A stretch of DNA of 64,000 bases from Eubacterium_U album. GTDB lineage: Bacteria; Bacillota; Clostridia; Lachnospirales; Lachnospiraceae. The stretch covers positions 1 through 64,000 of the forward strand of contig NZ_JAODBU010000007.1 in NCBI RefSeq assembly GCF_025336545.1, written 5' to 3'. Of the stretch, positions 35,724 through 44,597 are shown piece after piece. The notes below the pieces were generated by a model. It was given only the letters and a program-made list of their open reading frames with translations. It made no database searches and was not told where the DNA came from. Position 1 is the first letter of the stretch. The number at the start of each line of letters is the position of its first letter. The position numbers were made by a program, and so were the translations under genes.

Positions 35724-36792
35724 TAAATTAGACGGTATATTGGAAAGATTTGATGAAATATTAGAAATGTTAAACGATCCAAGCGTGGCAAATGACCAGA
35801 ATAATTTTAGGAAATTAATGAAAGAGCAAAGCGACTTAGCACCAATTGTTGAAGCGTATAAGACATATAAACAGGCTAAGCAGGATGTTGAAGACAGTCT
35901 TTTAATTCTTGAAGAAGAAAATGACGACGATATGCGTGAATTAGCTAAAGAAGAATTAAATGAAGCTAAGGCAAAAGTTGAAGAAATGGAACAACAGTTA
36001 AAGATTTTACTTTTACCAAAGGATGAAAATGATGATAAAAATGTTGTTGTAGAAATCCGTGGCGGTGCAGGTGGAGATGAAGCTGCGTTATTTGCTGCTG
36101 AACTTTACAGAATGTATTGTATGTATGCAGAAAAGAATCGTTGGAAAACAGAAATGATTTCTTTAAATGAAAATGGTTTAGGTGGATTTAAAGAAGTTGT
36201 ATTTATGATTAACGGTCAGGGTGCATATTCTAAGTTGAAATATGAAAGTGGAGTACATCGTGTACAGAGAATTCCGGTAACTGAATCAGGTGGAAGAATT
36301 CATACATCAACAGCAACTGTTGCAATTATGCCCGAAGCAGAAGAAGTAGATGTAGAAATCGATATGAATGATTGTAAATTTGATGTGTTTAGAGCATCAG
36401 GAAACGGTGGTCAGTGTGTAAATACAACTGATTCAGCTGTACGACTTACACATATTCCAACAGGAATTGTTATTTCATGTCAGGATGAAAAATCACAGTT
36501 AAAAAATAAGGATAAAGCACTTAAAGTATTAAGAGCAAGATTATACGAACTTGAACTTCAAAAGAAGCAGGATGCTGAATCAGCAGCAAGAAGAAGTCAG
36601 GTAGGAACCGGTGACCGTTCAGAAAAGATAAGAACTTACAATTTCCCACAGGGAAGAGTAACAGATCATAGAATTAAGTTTACATCACATAGATTAGATG
36701 AAATAATGAATGGAAATCTTGATGAAATAATCGATAACTGTATAGCAGCAGATCAGGCAGCAAAGCTTAGCAATATGGAAAATGAAGTATAA
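35716..36792 (+). CDS. prfA: Peptide chain release factor 1
   Basis: A 358-aa class I release factor for UAA and UAG stops. It has an N-terminal helical domain, the codon-recognition loop region (HRVQRIPVTESGGRIHTSTA), and the peptidyl-hydrolysis motif GNGGQ, whose Gln is the PrmC target. AAGGAGA five bases before the ATG at 35716 is preferred over an earlier in-frame ATG. Confidence 0.97.
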   Translation: MFDKLDGILERFDEILEMLNDPSVANDQNNFRKLMKEQSDLAPIVEAYKTYKQAKQDVEDSLLILEEENDDDMRELAKEELNEAKAKVEEMEQQLKILLLPKDENDDKNVVVEIRGGAGGDEAALFAAELYRMYCMYAEKNRWKTEMISLNENGLGGFKEVVFMINGQGAYSKLKYESGVHRVQRIPVTESGGRIHTSTATVAIMPEAEEVDVEIDMNDCKFDVFRASGNGGQCVNTTDSAVRLTHIPTGIVISCQDEKSQLKNKDKALKVLRARLYELELQKKQDAESAARRSQVGTGDRSEKIRTYNFPQGRVTDHRIKFTSHRLDEIMNGNLDEIIDNCIAADQAAKLSNMENEV

Positions 36793-36798
36793 ATTTTT

Positions 36799-36820
36799 TG
36801 AGCCATCGAAAGATGGCTCA
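36799..36820. terminator. Hairpin terminator after prfA
   Basis: A 9-bp perfect stem (TGAGCCATC/GATGGCTCA) closing a GAAA tetraloop. The T tail on the + strand is weak (TATTTATAT). Confidence 0.7.
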
Positions 36821-36849
36821 TATTTATATAAAAAAGTGAGGGTAGAATT

Positions 36850-37311
36850 ATGCAGATGACAACTCTTTGTTATATAGAAAATGATGAAAAATATTTGATG
36901 CTTCATCGTGTGAAAAAGAAAGAAGATATTAATAAAAACAAGTGGATAGGAGTAGGTGGACATGCTAACGAATGGGAATCACCGGAAGAATGTCTTGTAA
37001 GAGAGGTAAAAGAGGAAACAGGACTAATACTTACTTCATATAAATTCAGAGGAATTGTAACATTTATCAGTGATGAATGTGAATCGGAAACCATGTGCCT
37101 ATTTACTGCGGATAAGTTTACAGGAAATATAATTGAATGCGATGAGGGAGAACTTAAATGGGTAGATAAAAAAGTAGTACCTAATTTGCCAACATGGGAA
37201 GGGGATGCAATATTTTTGAAATTACTGTTAAATGATGAGAAAAGATTCTTTTCATTAAAATTGGTATATGAGGGAGATAAATTAGTAGAAAATAATATTG
37301 TTTTTTATTAA
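36850..37311 (+). CDS. Nudix hydrolase, MutT / 8-oxo-dGTPase-like
   Basis: A 153-aa enzyme with a full Nudix box: G-HANEW-E-SPEECLV-RE-V-K-EE-T-GL at about residues 38-60. It starts TTLCYIENDEKYLMLHR, as in the MutT-like 8-oxo-dGTP diphosphatases of Firmicutes. GAGGGT precedes the ATG. Substrate specificity cannot be read from the box alone. Confidence 0.9.
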   Translation: MQMTTLCYIENDEKYLMLHRVKKKEDINKNKWIGVGGHANEWESPEECLVREVKEETGLILTSYKFRGIVTFISDECESETMCLFTADKFTGNIIECDEGELKWVDKKVVPNLPTWEGDAIFLKLLLNDEKRFFSLKLVYEGDKLVENNIVFY

Positions 37312-37344
37312 ACAAAATATGAAAGCTTATGAGGTGCTTACTAA

Positions 37345-37416
37345 ATGATAGTATTAAGTAAAAAGCAGATTGTTGATATAATGGAAGAAAAACAAAAAAA
37401 TAAGGAACAATTATAA
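37345..37416 (+). CDS. Possible 23-aa peptide, unknown
   Basis: The ATG follows GAGGTG by eight bases. The product is hydrophilic and Lys/Glu-rich, starts MIVLSKKQIVDIMEEK and ends in KEQL. It follows the Nudix gene by 33 bp. Only the ribosome-binding site and the clean frame support it; it could be chance. Confidence 0.3.
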   Translation: MIVLSKKQIVDIMEEKQKNKEQL

Positions 37417-37468
37417 GCAAAAAATCAAAATTACTTAATTTTTAATCGTTATATATTAAAAAAAGCCT

Positions 37469-37551
37469 TTGAAATTTAAAAAGAAATTTGCTAAAATATC
37501 AAACGAATCGAGTGGCTAAGAGCGTAAATCCAGATATGGATTTGCGCTCTT
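37469..37551 (+). ncRNA. Promoter plus very short terminated transcript (candidate small RNA or leader)
   Basis: TTGAAA (37469-37474), 17-bp spacer, TAAAAT (37492-37497) with an extended TG. From the expected start near 37504 only ~14 nt precede a 14-bp stem (37518-37531 with 37538-37551) with loop AGATAT and tail TTTTAT. Most transcripts would be ~50 nt; read-through would enter the MATE gene. Confidence 0.5.
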
Positions 37552-37669
37552 TTATGTTATATAAGACGAAGTCGTGTGTATAACAACAAATAAAAAATTG
37601 ACGAAGCCGGATTGATTTAATTTTATGAATTTTGGGAATTCATTTTAAACATAGGAGGTAAAGGGAAAA

Positions 37670-39055
37670 GTGGAAGAAAACAAGGAAGCAAACAAAATGG
37701 GGACGATGAAGGTAAACAAATTGATGCTGACAATGGGAGCACCTATGATTTTATCGATGGTGTTACAGGCTGTGTATAATATTGTTGACAGTGCATTTGT
37801 ATCCAATATGCATGAAAATGGAGAAGCAGCTTTGAATGCCTTAACATTGGCGTTTCCTGTTCAGATGATGATGGTTGCGATTGCAATAGGCACAGGTGTC
37901 GGAATGAATGCATTGCTTTCGAAAAATTTAGGGAGTGGAAATCTGAAAAAAGCATCTATGATAGCAGGAAATACAATATTTTTAGGAACAATAATTTATT
38001 TAATATTTCTTGTTTTCGGAATATTTGGAGCAGATTTCTATGTATCTACACAGACAAGTAATGAATTAATAAAAAATATGGCAATACAATATTTGAAAAT
38101 ATGCTGTACTTTATCTATAGGAATAGTGTTCTTTTCAATATTTGAAAAAATGCTACAGGCAACAGGGCGCTCATTATATTCAACGATAGCACAAATACTA
38201 GGGGCTGTAACAAATATGATTTTAGACCCTATTTTAATATATGGTTTGCTAGGAATTCCTGAAATGGGAGTCGCAGGCGCGGCATATGCAACTGTTATAG
38301 GTCAGGTAGTGTCAGTTTTAACAGCGATTGCTTTCCATATAAAATTTAATGTCGAAATAAAAGGAATAATTAAAAATTTAAAACCATCAGCAAAAATAAT
38401 AAAAGAGATATATATGATTGGTTTACCTGCAATCATAGCTCAGGCATTAATGTCATTTATGACATACGGATTAAATATAATACTTGTTAGAATAAGTGAA
38501 ACAGCAGTTACTGCATATGGATTGTACTATAAAATTCAACAGTTTATTTTGTTTGCAGCATTTGGCTTAAGAGATGCAATTACTCCGATAGTATCATTTA
38601 ATCATGGAATGAGAAGTAAAGAAAGAGTTAGGGACGGAATAAAATATGGTTTGATTTATACTTTAATTATAATGGTTGTAGGAACTGTTGTGCTGGAAAT
38701 TTTTGCAAATCCATTTGCTAAGATATTTGGGTTGTCAGGTGTTACGCAACAATTATGCGTTAGTGCGATAAGAGTAATTTCTATAAGTTTTGTATTTGCA
38801 GGTGCAAATATTGCTTTTCAGGGAATATTTCAGGCACTTGAAGGTGGCATGGAATCACTATTTATTTCAATATGCAGACAGTTCTTATTTGTTCTTCCTG
38901 TTGCATGGGGATTTTCTTTAATTGCAATAAAAGATATAAGCTACATATGGTTAGTATGGATGACATTTCCGATAGCAGAGGCAGTATCATGTGTTATTGC
39001 GTGTGTGTTTATGAAGAGGATTGATAGGAGAAAAATACAAAGTCTTAATAAATAG
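37670..39055 (+). CDS. MATE family efflux transporter
   Basis: A 461-aa membrane protein with twelve predicted helices in two related halves. The start region LMLTMGAPMILSMVLQAVYNIVDSAFVS is shown by the typical P-M-I-x-S and N-I-V-D motifs of the NorM/DinF superfamily. It exports drugs or metabolites using Na+ or H+. It starts with GTG, 11 bases after AGGAGG. The short-RNA promoter lies upstream. Confidence 0.9.
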   Translation: MEENKEANKMGTMKVNKLMLTMGAPMILSMVLQAVYNIVDSAFVSNMHENGEAALNALTLAFPVQMMMVAIAIGTGVGMNALLSKNLGSGNLKKASMIAGNTIFLGTIIYLIFLVFGIFGADFYVSTQTSNELIKNMAIQYLKICCTLSIGIVFFSIFEKMLQATGRSLYSTIAQILGAVTNMILDPILIYGLLGIPEMGVAGAAYATVIGQVVSVLTAIAFHIKFNVEIKGIIKNLKPSAKIIKEIYMIGLPAIIAQALMSFMTYGLNIILVRISETAVTAYGLYYKIQQFILFAAFGLRDAITPIVSFNHGMRSKERVRDGIKYGLIYTLIIMVVGTVVLEIFANPFAKIFGLSGVTQQLCVSAIRVISISFVFAGANIAFQGIFQALEGGMESLFISICRQFLFVLPVAWGFSLIAIKDISYIWLVWMTFPIAEAVSCVIACVFMKRIDRRKIQSLNK

Positions 39056-39204
39056 GTAGAAATGTATGTATATATTGTTGTATTATATAAAGTATGTAGA
39101 AAAAGTATTAATTATTTATATTCTGCAGACAGATACAAGTGTCAGAGAAATATTTTTATTTAATGGGCATTTGTGCAAGAGTAAAAGCCATAAGGAGAAG
39201 TACA

Positions 39205-39681
39205 ATGGATATTACAGTTAGAAGAGCAGAAATTAAAGATATTGATAAAGTGAGCATATTATTAAGTGAGGTACTCGAATTACATGCGAAGTTAAGACCT
39301 GACATATTTATATCAGGTACAACAAAGTATACAAGGGAAGAACTAACTAATATATTTCAAAATGATGAAACACCGGTATTTGTAGCTATAGATAATGATG
39401 AAGTTGTAGGTTATGCATTTTGTGTAATAAAAAAACAACCTTTTAGTACAAATATGGTTGATTTTAAAACATTACATATTGATGATTTGTGTGTAGACGA
39501 AAATTGCAGAGGAAAACATATTGGAACAATTTTGTATAAATATGTTCTTGAATATGCTAAATCAATAGGATGTTATGATGTTACGTTAAATGTATGGGAA
39601 GGAAATGATAATGCCCGTGCATTTTATGAAAAGGTGGGAATGTTTGTAAAGGAAACACAGATGGAAGTGATTCTTAAATAA
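39205..39681 (+). CDS. GNAT family N-acetyltransferase
   Basis: A 158-aa acetyltransferase. It has an N-terminal strand ITVRRAEIKDID and the acetyl-CoA loop in LHIDDLCVDENCRGKHIGT (R/Q-x-x-G-x-G/A form), then VTLNVWEGNDNARAFYEKVGM near the end. The frame is open from 39139, but AAGGAG seven bases before the ATG at 39205 and the family start favour this one. Substrate unknown. Confidence 0.87.
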   Translation: MDITVRRAEIKDIDKVSILLSEVLELHAKLRPDIFISGTTKYTREELTNIFQNDETPVFVAIDNDEVVGYAFCVIKKQPFSTNMVDFKTLHIDDLCVDENCRGKHIGTILYKYVLEYAKSIGCYDVTLNVWEGNDNARAFYEKVGMFVKETQMEVILK

Positions 39682-39773
39682 GGATATTCATGGTAAAGAA
39701 TTGGTATATGTGATAGATTTTTACAGACATATATCACAAGGATAAATTTAGGGAGAACTAAGGAGAAAGTAAT

Positions 39774-41072
39774 ATGGACAATCTGTCAGTATATGAACTT
39801 ATGTGGCTGTTTTTAAGTTATTCATTTTTAGGATGGATTCTAGAAACAGTATTTGCAACAATAAAGGAAAGAAAAGTAGTTAACAGAGGTCTTATAAATG
39901 GACCATTTTGTATTATATATGGTATCAGTGCAGTTTTAATATCAACAACATTACACGAACTTACAGGAATTTGGTTGATTTTATTTGCAGCTATATATGC
40001 ATCTGTTGTTGAATGGTTTGGTGGACATTTAGTTGAAAAAATATACCACGAAAAATGGTGGGATTATTCAGATATTAAATGGAATTTTGAAGGATATGTA
40101 TGCGTTCCAATGGCAGCAGTATGGGGCGTGCTAGGATACATAGTTGTTAAGTTTGGAGATAGTCTGTTACTTGATTTGTACAAATTATTTCCGGAACTTT
40201 TAATGCATATAATTTTATGGATTATAACAGGATGCCTTATTGCAGATATAGTATTTTCTTCAATTATTATTAAATTTGAAGGTAAAGGCGTAGATAAAAT
40301 AATTGAAGCAAATAATAAATTTACGGAAATTAGTTTAAAACTTGAAAAATGGATTGCCAAAAGAATAAATCTGCGTATAGATAAAGCTTATCCAAAATCT
40401 TCTAAAGTAGAGAAAAAGGAAAAGGATAAGAGTGTATTTGCAAGGGGATGTGATTTTTATAAAATTGCATTACTGTTTTTTATCGGCTCATTTCTTGGAG
40501 ATGTAACTGAAACAATATTTTGCAGGGTTACAGCAGGAGTATGGATGAGAAGAAGCAGTGTAATATGGGGACAGTTCAGTATAGTGTGGGGCTTGGCAAT
40601 TGCAATCGTAACGGCAATGCTCTATAAATATAGAGAAAAAAGTGATAGTTTCTTATTTATAATGGGAACGTGTTTAGGGGGAGCATACGAATATTTATGT
40701 AGTGTATTTACCGAAATTATATTTGGAAAGATATTTTGGGATTACAGCAAAATACCATTTAACTTAGGAGGAAGAATAAATCTTTTATATTGCTTCTTCT
40801 GGGGAATGGCAGCAGTTGTATGGTTTAAAATATGTTACCCTAAATTATCAGCAATAATTGAAAAAATTCCTGTAAAGCCGGGAAAAATATGTACATGGGT
40901 ATTGATTATATTTATGAGTGTTGATGTCGTTGCGACATGCATGGTGCTTCATAGATATGACCAGAGAGAAAATGGAATAGTGGCAACAAAGCAGTGGCAG
41001 ATATGGGTTGATGATAATTACAATGATGCCAGAATGGAAAAAATATATCCAAATGCAAAAAATGCCAATTAA
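39774..41072 (+). CDS. CmpB-type putative ABC-transporter permease, tandem-duplicated
   Basis: A 432-aa membrane protein made of two related CmpB-like domains. Residues ~1-165 carry LFLSYSFLGWILETVFATI and NGPFCIIYGISAVLI; residues ~225-390 carry LLFFIGSFLGDVTETIFCRV and WGQFSIVWGLAIAIV. Each half also has WWDYSDIKWNFEG / FWDYSKIPFNLGG. Single-domain forms are more usual. No ABC ATPase gene is adjacent, so the transporter label is tentative. AAGGAG precedes the ATG. Confidence 0.8.
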   Translation: MDNLSVYELMWLFLSYSFLGWILETVFATIKERKVVNRGLINGPFCIIYGISAVLISTTLHELTGIWLILFAAIYASVVEWFGGHLVEKIYHEKWWDYSDIKWNFEGYVCVPMAAVWGVLGYIVVKFGDSLLLDLYKLFPELLMHIILWIITGCLIADIVFSSIIIKFEGKGVDKIIEANNKFTEISLKLEKWIAKRINLRIDKAYPKSSKVEKKEKDKSVFARGCDFYKIALLFFIGSFLGDVTETIFCRVTAGVWMRRSSVIWGQFSIVWGLAIAIVTAMLYKYREKSDSFLFIMGTCLGGAYEYLCSVFTEIIFGKIFWDYSKIPFNLGGRINLLYCFFWGMAAVVWFKICYPKLSAIIEKIPVKPGKICTWVLIIFMSVDVVATCMVLHRYDQRENGIVATKQWQIWVDDNYNDARMEKIYPNAKNAN

Positions 41073-41084
41073 TTATTTGAAAAA

Positions 41085-41122
41085 TGTTGTTAAAACAACA
41101 GAAATGTTATTTGAATTATAAT
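41085..41122 (+). promoter_or_regulatory. Palindromic operator and -10 box upstream of hcp
   Basis: TGTTGTTAAAACAACA (41085-41100) is a TGTTG-N6-CAACA palindrome of the CRP/FNR-family format. TATAAT lies at 41117-41122. No -35 is seen at 17 bp; the palindrome occupies that place, centred about 37-40 bp before the expected start, as for activator-dependent promoters. HcpR, a CRP/FNR-family regulator of hcp genes, is the obvious candidate, by inference. Confidence 0.55.
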
Positions 41123-41167
41123 ACTATCTGCATGTGATAATTTTACATCAGAAAGGAATTTTAATAG

Positions 41168-42763
41168 ATGGATAAAATGTTTTGTTTTCAATGTGAACAG
41201 ACAGCCGGATGTACAGGCTGTACAGGAGCGATGGGAGTGTGCGGAAAGTCAGCCGATACATCTATGTTGCAGGACAAACTTACAGGTGCAATAATAGGAC
41301 TGGCAAAAAGTACAAGTCATAATCCTAAAAGAAAAGAAACAGACAAAATTATAATAGAAGGTCTTTTTACAACTATAACGAATGTTAATTTTAATGATGA
41401 TACATTAAAAGAAATGATAGATAAAGTTCATTTAGAAAAAAATGCAATTGCACCAAACTGCAATGCGTGTGCGATGCCTTGTGGAAGTACCGAAGATTAT
41501 GATATGAATTTGTTGTGGAATGAAGATGAGGATATCCGCTCATTAAAATCACTTATTTTATTTGGAATAAGAGGGATGGCAGCGTATGCATATCATGCCA
41601 TGGTTTTAGGGTATGAAGATGAAGAGGTGAACGACTTCTTTTACAAAGCGTTATCAGTTATTACTTATGATATGGAAGTTGGACAACTTCTGTCAGTAGC
41701 GCTTGAAGTGGGAGAAAAGAATTTAAAATGCATGGAATTACTTGATAGGGCAAATACAGAAAGTTATGGAAATCCTACTCCGGTAAAAGTCCCATTAACT
41801 ATAGAAAAGGGGCCGTTTATTGTAATTTCAGGACATGATTTAAAAGATTTAGAATTGTTATTACAGCAGACAGAGGGAAAAGGAATAAATATATATACTC
41901 ATGGAGAAATGCTTCCTGCACATGGTTATCCGGAATTGAAGAAATATTCTCATTTAAAGGGAAATTTTGGGACGGCATGGCAGAATCAGCAAAAGGAATT
42001 TGATGATATCAAAGGACCTGTATTATTTACAACTAATTGTCTAATGCCGGTTAAGCAAAGTTATGCAGACAGAGTATTTACAACGGAAGTTGTTTCGTAT
42101 CCTGAGATGGTTCATATCGGAGAAGACAAGGACTTTACTCCTATAATAAATAAGGCACTTGAACTTGGCGGTTATGAAGAAGATAAAGTTATGACGGGAA
42201 TAAACGGTGGAAAATATGTCATGACAGGATTTGGACATGGAACTATTCTTGGAGTTGCAGATAAGGTTATTGAAGGAGTTAAGAACAAAGAAATAAGTCA
42301 TTTCTTCTTAGTTGGAGGATGTGATGGAGCAAGAGTCGGAAGAAATTATTATACGGAATTTGTTAAGCAGTCACCAAAGGATTCTATTATTTTAACACTT
42401 GCATGTGGCAAATACAGATTTAATGATTTAGATTTGGGAGATATTAACGGATTACCAAGAATTATGGATATGGGTCAGTGTAATGACGCATATGGAGCTA
42501 TAAAAGTTGCAATTGCGTTAGCACAGGCATTTGAATGCGAAGTTAATGATTTACCATTATCAATGATTTTATCATGGTATGAACAGAAGGCAGTATGTAT
42601 TTTATTAACATTATTATATCTTGGAATTAAAAACATATATTTAGGACCAACGCTTCCTGCTTTTATATCACCAAATATATTGAATTATTTAGTGGAAAAT
42701 TATAACATTTCACCTATTAGTACACCGGATAAAGATTTAGAAAAAATTATGACAAATAAGTAA
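41168..42763 (+). CDS. hcp: Hydroxylamine reductase / hybrid-cluster protein
   Basis: A 531-aa iron-sulfur protein active in nitric-oxide and hydroxylamine detoxification. An N-terminal Cys cluster (C6, C9, C18, C25 with extra C15) binds a cubane. Further hybrid-cluster ligands lie in GGCDGAR, TLACGKYRFN and SWYEQKAVCILLTLL. Length fits the shorter hcp class of anaerobes. AAAGGAA precedes the ATG. The upstream palindrome suggests control by a redox- or NO-responsive CRP/FNR-type regulator. Confidence 0.95.
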   Translation: MDKMFCFQCEQTAGCTGCTGAMGVCGKSADTSMLQDKLTGAIIGLAKSTSHNPKRKETDKIIIEGLFTTITNVNFNDDTLKEMIDKVHLEKNAIAPNCNACAMPCGSTEDYDMNLLWNEDEDIRSLKSLILFGIRGMAAYAYHAMVLGYEDEEVNDFFYKALSVITYDMEVGQLLSVALEVGEKNLKCMELLDRANTESYGNPTPVKVPLTIEKGPFIVISGHDLKDLELLLQQTEGKGINIYTHGEMLPAHGYPELKKYSHLKGNFGTAWQNQQKEFDDIKGPVLFTTNCLMPVKQSYADRVFTTEVVSYPEMVHIGEDKDFTPIINKALELGGYEEDKVMTGINGGKYVMTGFGHGTILGVADKVIEGVKNKEISHFFLVGGCDGARVGRNYYTEFVKQSPKDSIILTLACGKYRFNDLDLGDINGLPRIMDMGQCNDAYGAIKVAIALAQAFECEVNDLPLSMILSWYEQKAVCILLTLLYLGIKNIYLGPTLPAFISPNILNYLVENYNISPISTPDKDLEKIMTNK

Positions 42764-42767
42764 AATA

Positions 42768-42838
42768 AAACAGTTCGACCATACAATAGCAGGGATTATT
42801 ACAGTTTATGCTATATGGCCGGACTGTTATTATTTTTA
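42768..42838 (+). terminator. Terminator of hcp
   Basis: A long imperfect stem pairing AACAGTTCGACCATA (from 42769) with TATGGCCGGACTGTT (ending 42828), followed by ATTATTTTTA. Confidence 0.8.
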
Positions 42839-43013
42839 GATAAATTAATATATAGACTCTTCATTTATTAATGTTTTTCTGCTAGAATAGGAAAATGAGA
42901 TTAAAACAAAAGATTTATTAGCCGAAGAGGATGCTTATGTAATTATTGAATAGAAATAAGAATTTAATTCGGAATTATTCTAAAGTCAATTAGAAAAGGT
43001 AGAGGTTAAGTAA

Positions 43014-44501
43014 ATGAAAATTGGATTTGATAATGACAAGTATTTAAAAATGCAGTCAGAGCATATCAGAGAGAGAATTGAAAAATTTGGAAACAAGTTA
43101 TATTTAGAATTTGGTGGAAAATTATTTGATGATTATCATGCATCAAGAGTTCTTCCGGGATTTCAGCCTGATTCAAAATTACAGATGTTATTACAGTTAA
43201 AAGACCAGGCAGAAGTTGTTATAGTAATTAGTGCGGAAGACATTGAAGAAAATAAGGTAAGAGGCGATTATGGAATAACATATGATTTAGATGTATTAAG
43301 ACTTATTGACGAATTTCAGTCAGTTGGTCTTTTTGTAGGAAGTGTATGCCTTACAAAATTTGCAGGACAGCCATCAGCAGAATTATTCCAACAGAGATTA
43401 AAAGAACTTGGAATTAAGTCATACAGACATTATAAGATTCCGGGATATCCAAGCGATGTAAATCACATTGTAAGTGATGAAGGATATGGAAAGAATGATT
43501 ATATAGAAACAGAGAGACCTTTAGTAGTTATTACTGCACCGGGTCCCGGAAGTGGAAAGATGGCAACATGTCTTTCACAGTTATATCATGAGCATAAAAA
43601 AGGAATTGAAGCAGGATACGCTAAATTTGAAACATTTCCTATATGGAATATTCCACTTAAGCACCCTGTTAACCTTGCGTATGAAGCAGCAACAGCAGAT
43701 CTTAATGATGTAAACATGATTGATCCATTTCATTTAGAAGCGTATGGAAAGACTACAGTTAACTATAATAGAGATATAGAAATATTCCCTGTTGTTAATG
43801 CAATGTTTGAACTTATTGCAGGTGAAAGTCCATATAAATCACCTACAGATATGGGTGTTAATATGGCTGGTAACTGTATTGTGGATGATGAAGTATGTTG
43901 TGAAGCATCACAGCAGGAAATTTTACGAAGATATTATAAATGTTTATGCGATAAAAAACGTAATGGTGAAACAAAAGATGACATATATAAATTAGAACTT
44001 TTGATGCAGCAGGCAGGAGTTACTATTGATGACAGAAAAGTAGCAAAAGTAGCTAAAGAAATTGAAGAAAAAACAGGTAGTCCTGCAGTAGCTATTGAGC
44101 TTGAAGATGGAACAATGATTACAGGAAAAACAAGTGATTTGCTTGGCTCATCTGCAGCAGCCTTATTAAATGCAGTTAAGAAATTAGGTAAAATTGAAGA
44201 TGATGTTAAATTGGTATCACCACAGGCAATTGAACCGATTCAGACATTAAAGACACAGTATTTAGGAAGTCAGAATCCACGACTTCATACAGACGAAATT
44301 TTAATTGCTTTATCATCAACAGCAGCAAATAGTGAAGTTGCAAAAGTAGCGATGAAGCAGTTACATAAGTTAAAAGGATGTCAGGCACATTCTACAGTAT
44401 TGCTTACATCAGTAGATGAACAGACATTTAAGAGATTAGGAATACAGCTTACATGTGAACCTAAATACGAAGAAGATGGAAGAAAATATCATAAACACTA
44501 A
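43014..44501 (+). CDS. DUF1846 family protein
   Basis: A 495-aa cytoplasmic protein recognised by its start KIGFDNDKYLKMQSEHIRERI and internal FGGKLFDDYHASRVLPGF and ITAPGPGSGKMATCLSQLYHE, a nucleotide-loop-like segment. The family is widespread in Firmicutes and Actinobacteria and lacks an established function; the glycine-rich P-loop-like motif suggests a nucleotide or phosphate ligand. It is a single gene with GAGGT before the ATG. Confidence 0.88.
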   Translation: MKIGFDNDKYLKMQSEHIRERIEKFGNKLYLEFGGKLFDDYHASRVLPGFQPDSKLQMLLQLKDQAEVVIVISAEDIEENKVRGDYGITYDLDVLRLIDEFQSVGLFVGSVCLTKFAGQPSAELFQQRLKELGIKSYRHYKIPGYPSDVNHIVSDEGYGKNDYIETERPLVVITAPGPGSGKMATCLSQLYHEHKKGIEAGYAKFETFPIWNIPLKHPVNLAYEAATADLNDVNMIDPFHLEAYGKTTVNYNRDIEIFPVVNAMFELIAGESPYKSPTDMGVNMAGNCIVDDEVCCEASQQEILRRYYKCLCDKKRNGETKDDIYKLELLMQQAGVTIDDRKVAKVAKEIEEKTGSPAVAIELEDGTMITGKTSDLLGSSAAALLNAVKKLGKIEDDVKLVSPQAIEPIQTLKTQYLGSQNPRLHTDEILIALSSTAANSEVAKVAMKQLHKLKGCQAHSTVLLTSVDEQTFKRLGIQLTCEPKYEEDGRKYHKH

Positions 44502-44531
44502 TTTGCAAAATAATAAATATAAACATTAAAA

Positions 44532-44570
44532 TAACCGGTTATTAATTTTTCTTAGATTGATAACCGGTTA
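44532..44570. repeat. Inverted repeat containing AACCGGTT twice
   Basis: TAACCGGTTAT (44532-44542) and ATAACCGGTTA (44560-44570) form an 11-bp stem. Each arm is itself centred on the palindrome AACCGGTT. No T tail follows, so it is a poor terminator and could be a protein-binding site for the nudC-ybaK operon. Confidence 0.6.
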
Positions 44571-44597
44571 AAATAAGCAGGGAAAGTTGAGGTAAAT

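Larger units (their letters stand above)
37312..37669 (+). other. 358-bp intergenic region: small ORF, promoter and terminated short RNA
   Basis: Holds a possible 23-aa ORF (37345-37416), a good promoter (37469-37497) followed almost at once by a terminator hairpin (37518-37551), and an inverted repeat GTTATA...TATAAC (37556-37584) with GACGAAG(T/C)C occurring twice. No known riboswitch was recognised. Confidence 0.6.

Noticed and set aside
37469..37551. Short promoter-terminator RNA considered as a preQ1 riboswitch
   Set aside because: Only ~14 nt precede the terminator stem and the preQ1-I core sequence is not present.
37556..37625. Two GACGAAG(T/C)C copies before the MATE gene considered as a guanidine-II (mini-ykkC) riboswitch
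   Set aside because: The conserved ACGR is not presented in hairpin loops; in the first copy the bases form the stem GAC/GTC, and the second has no matching hairpin.
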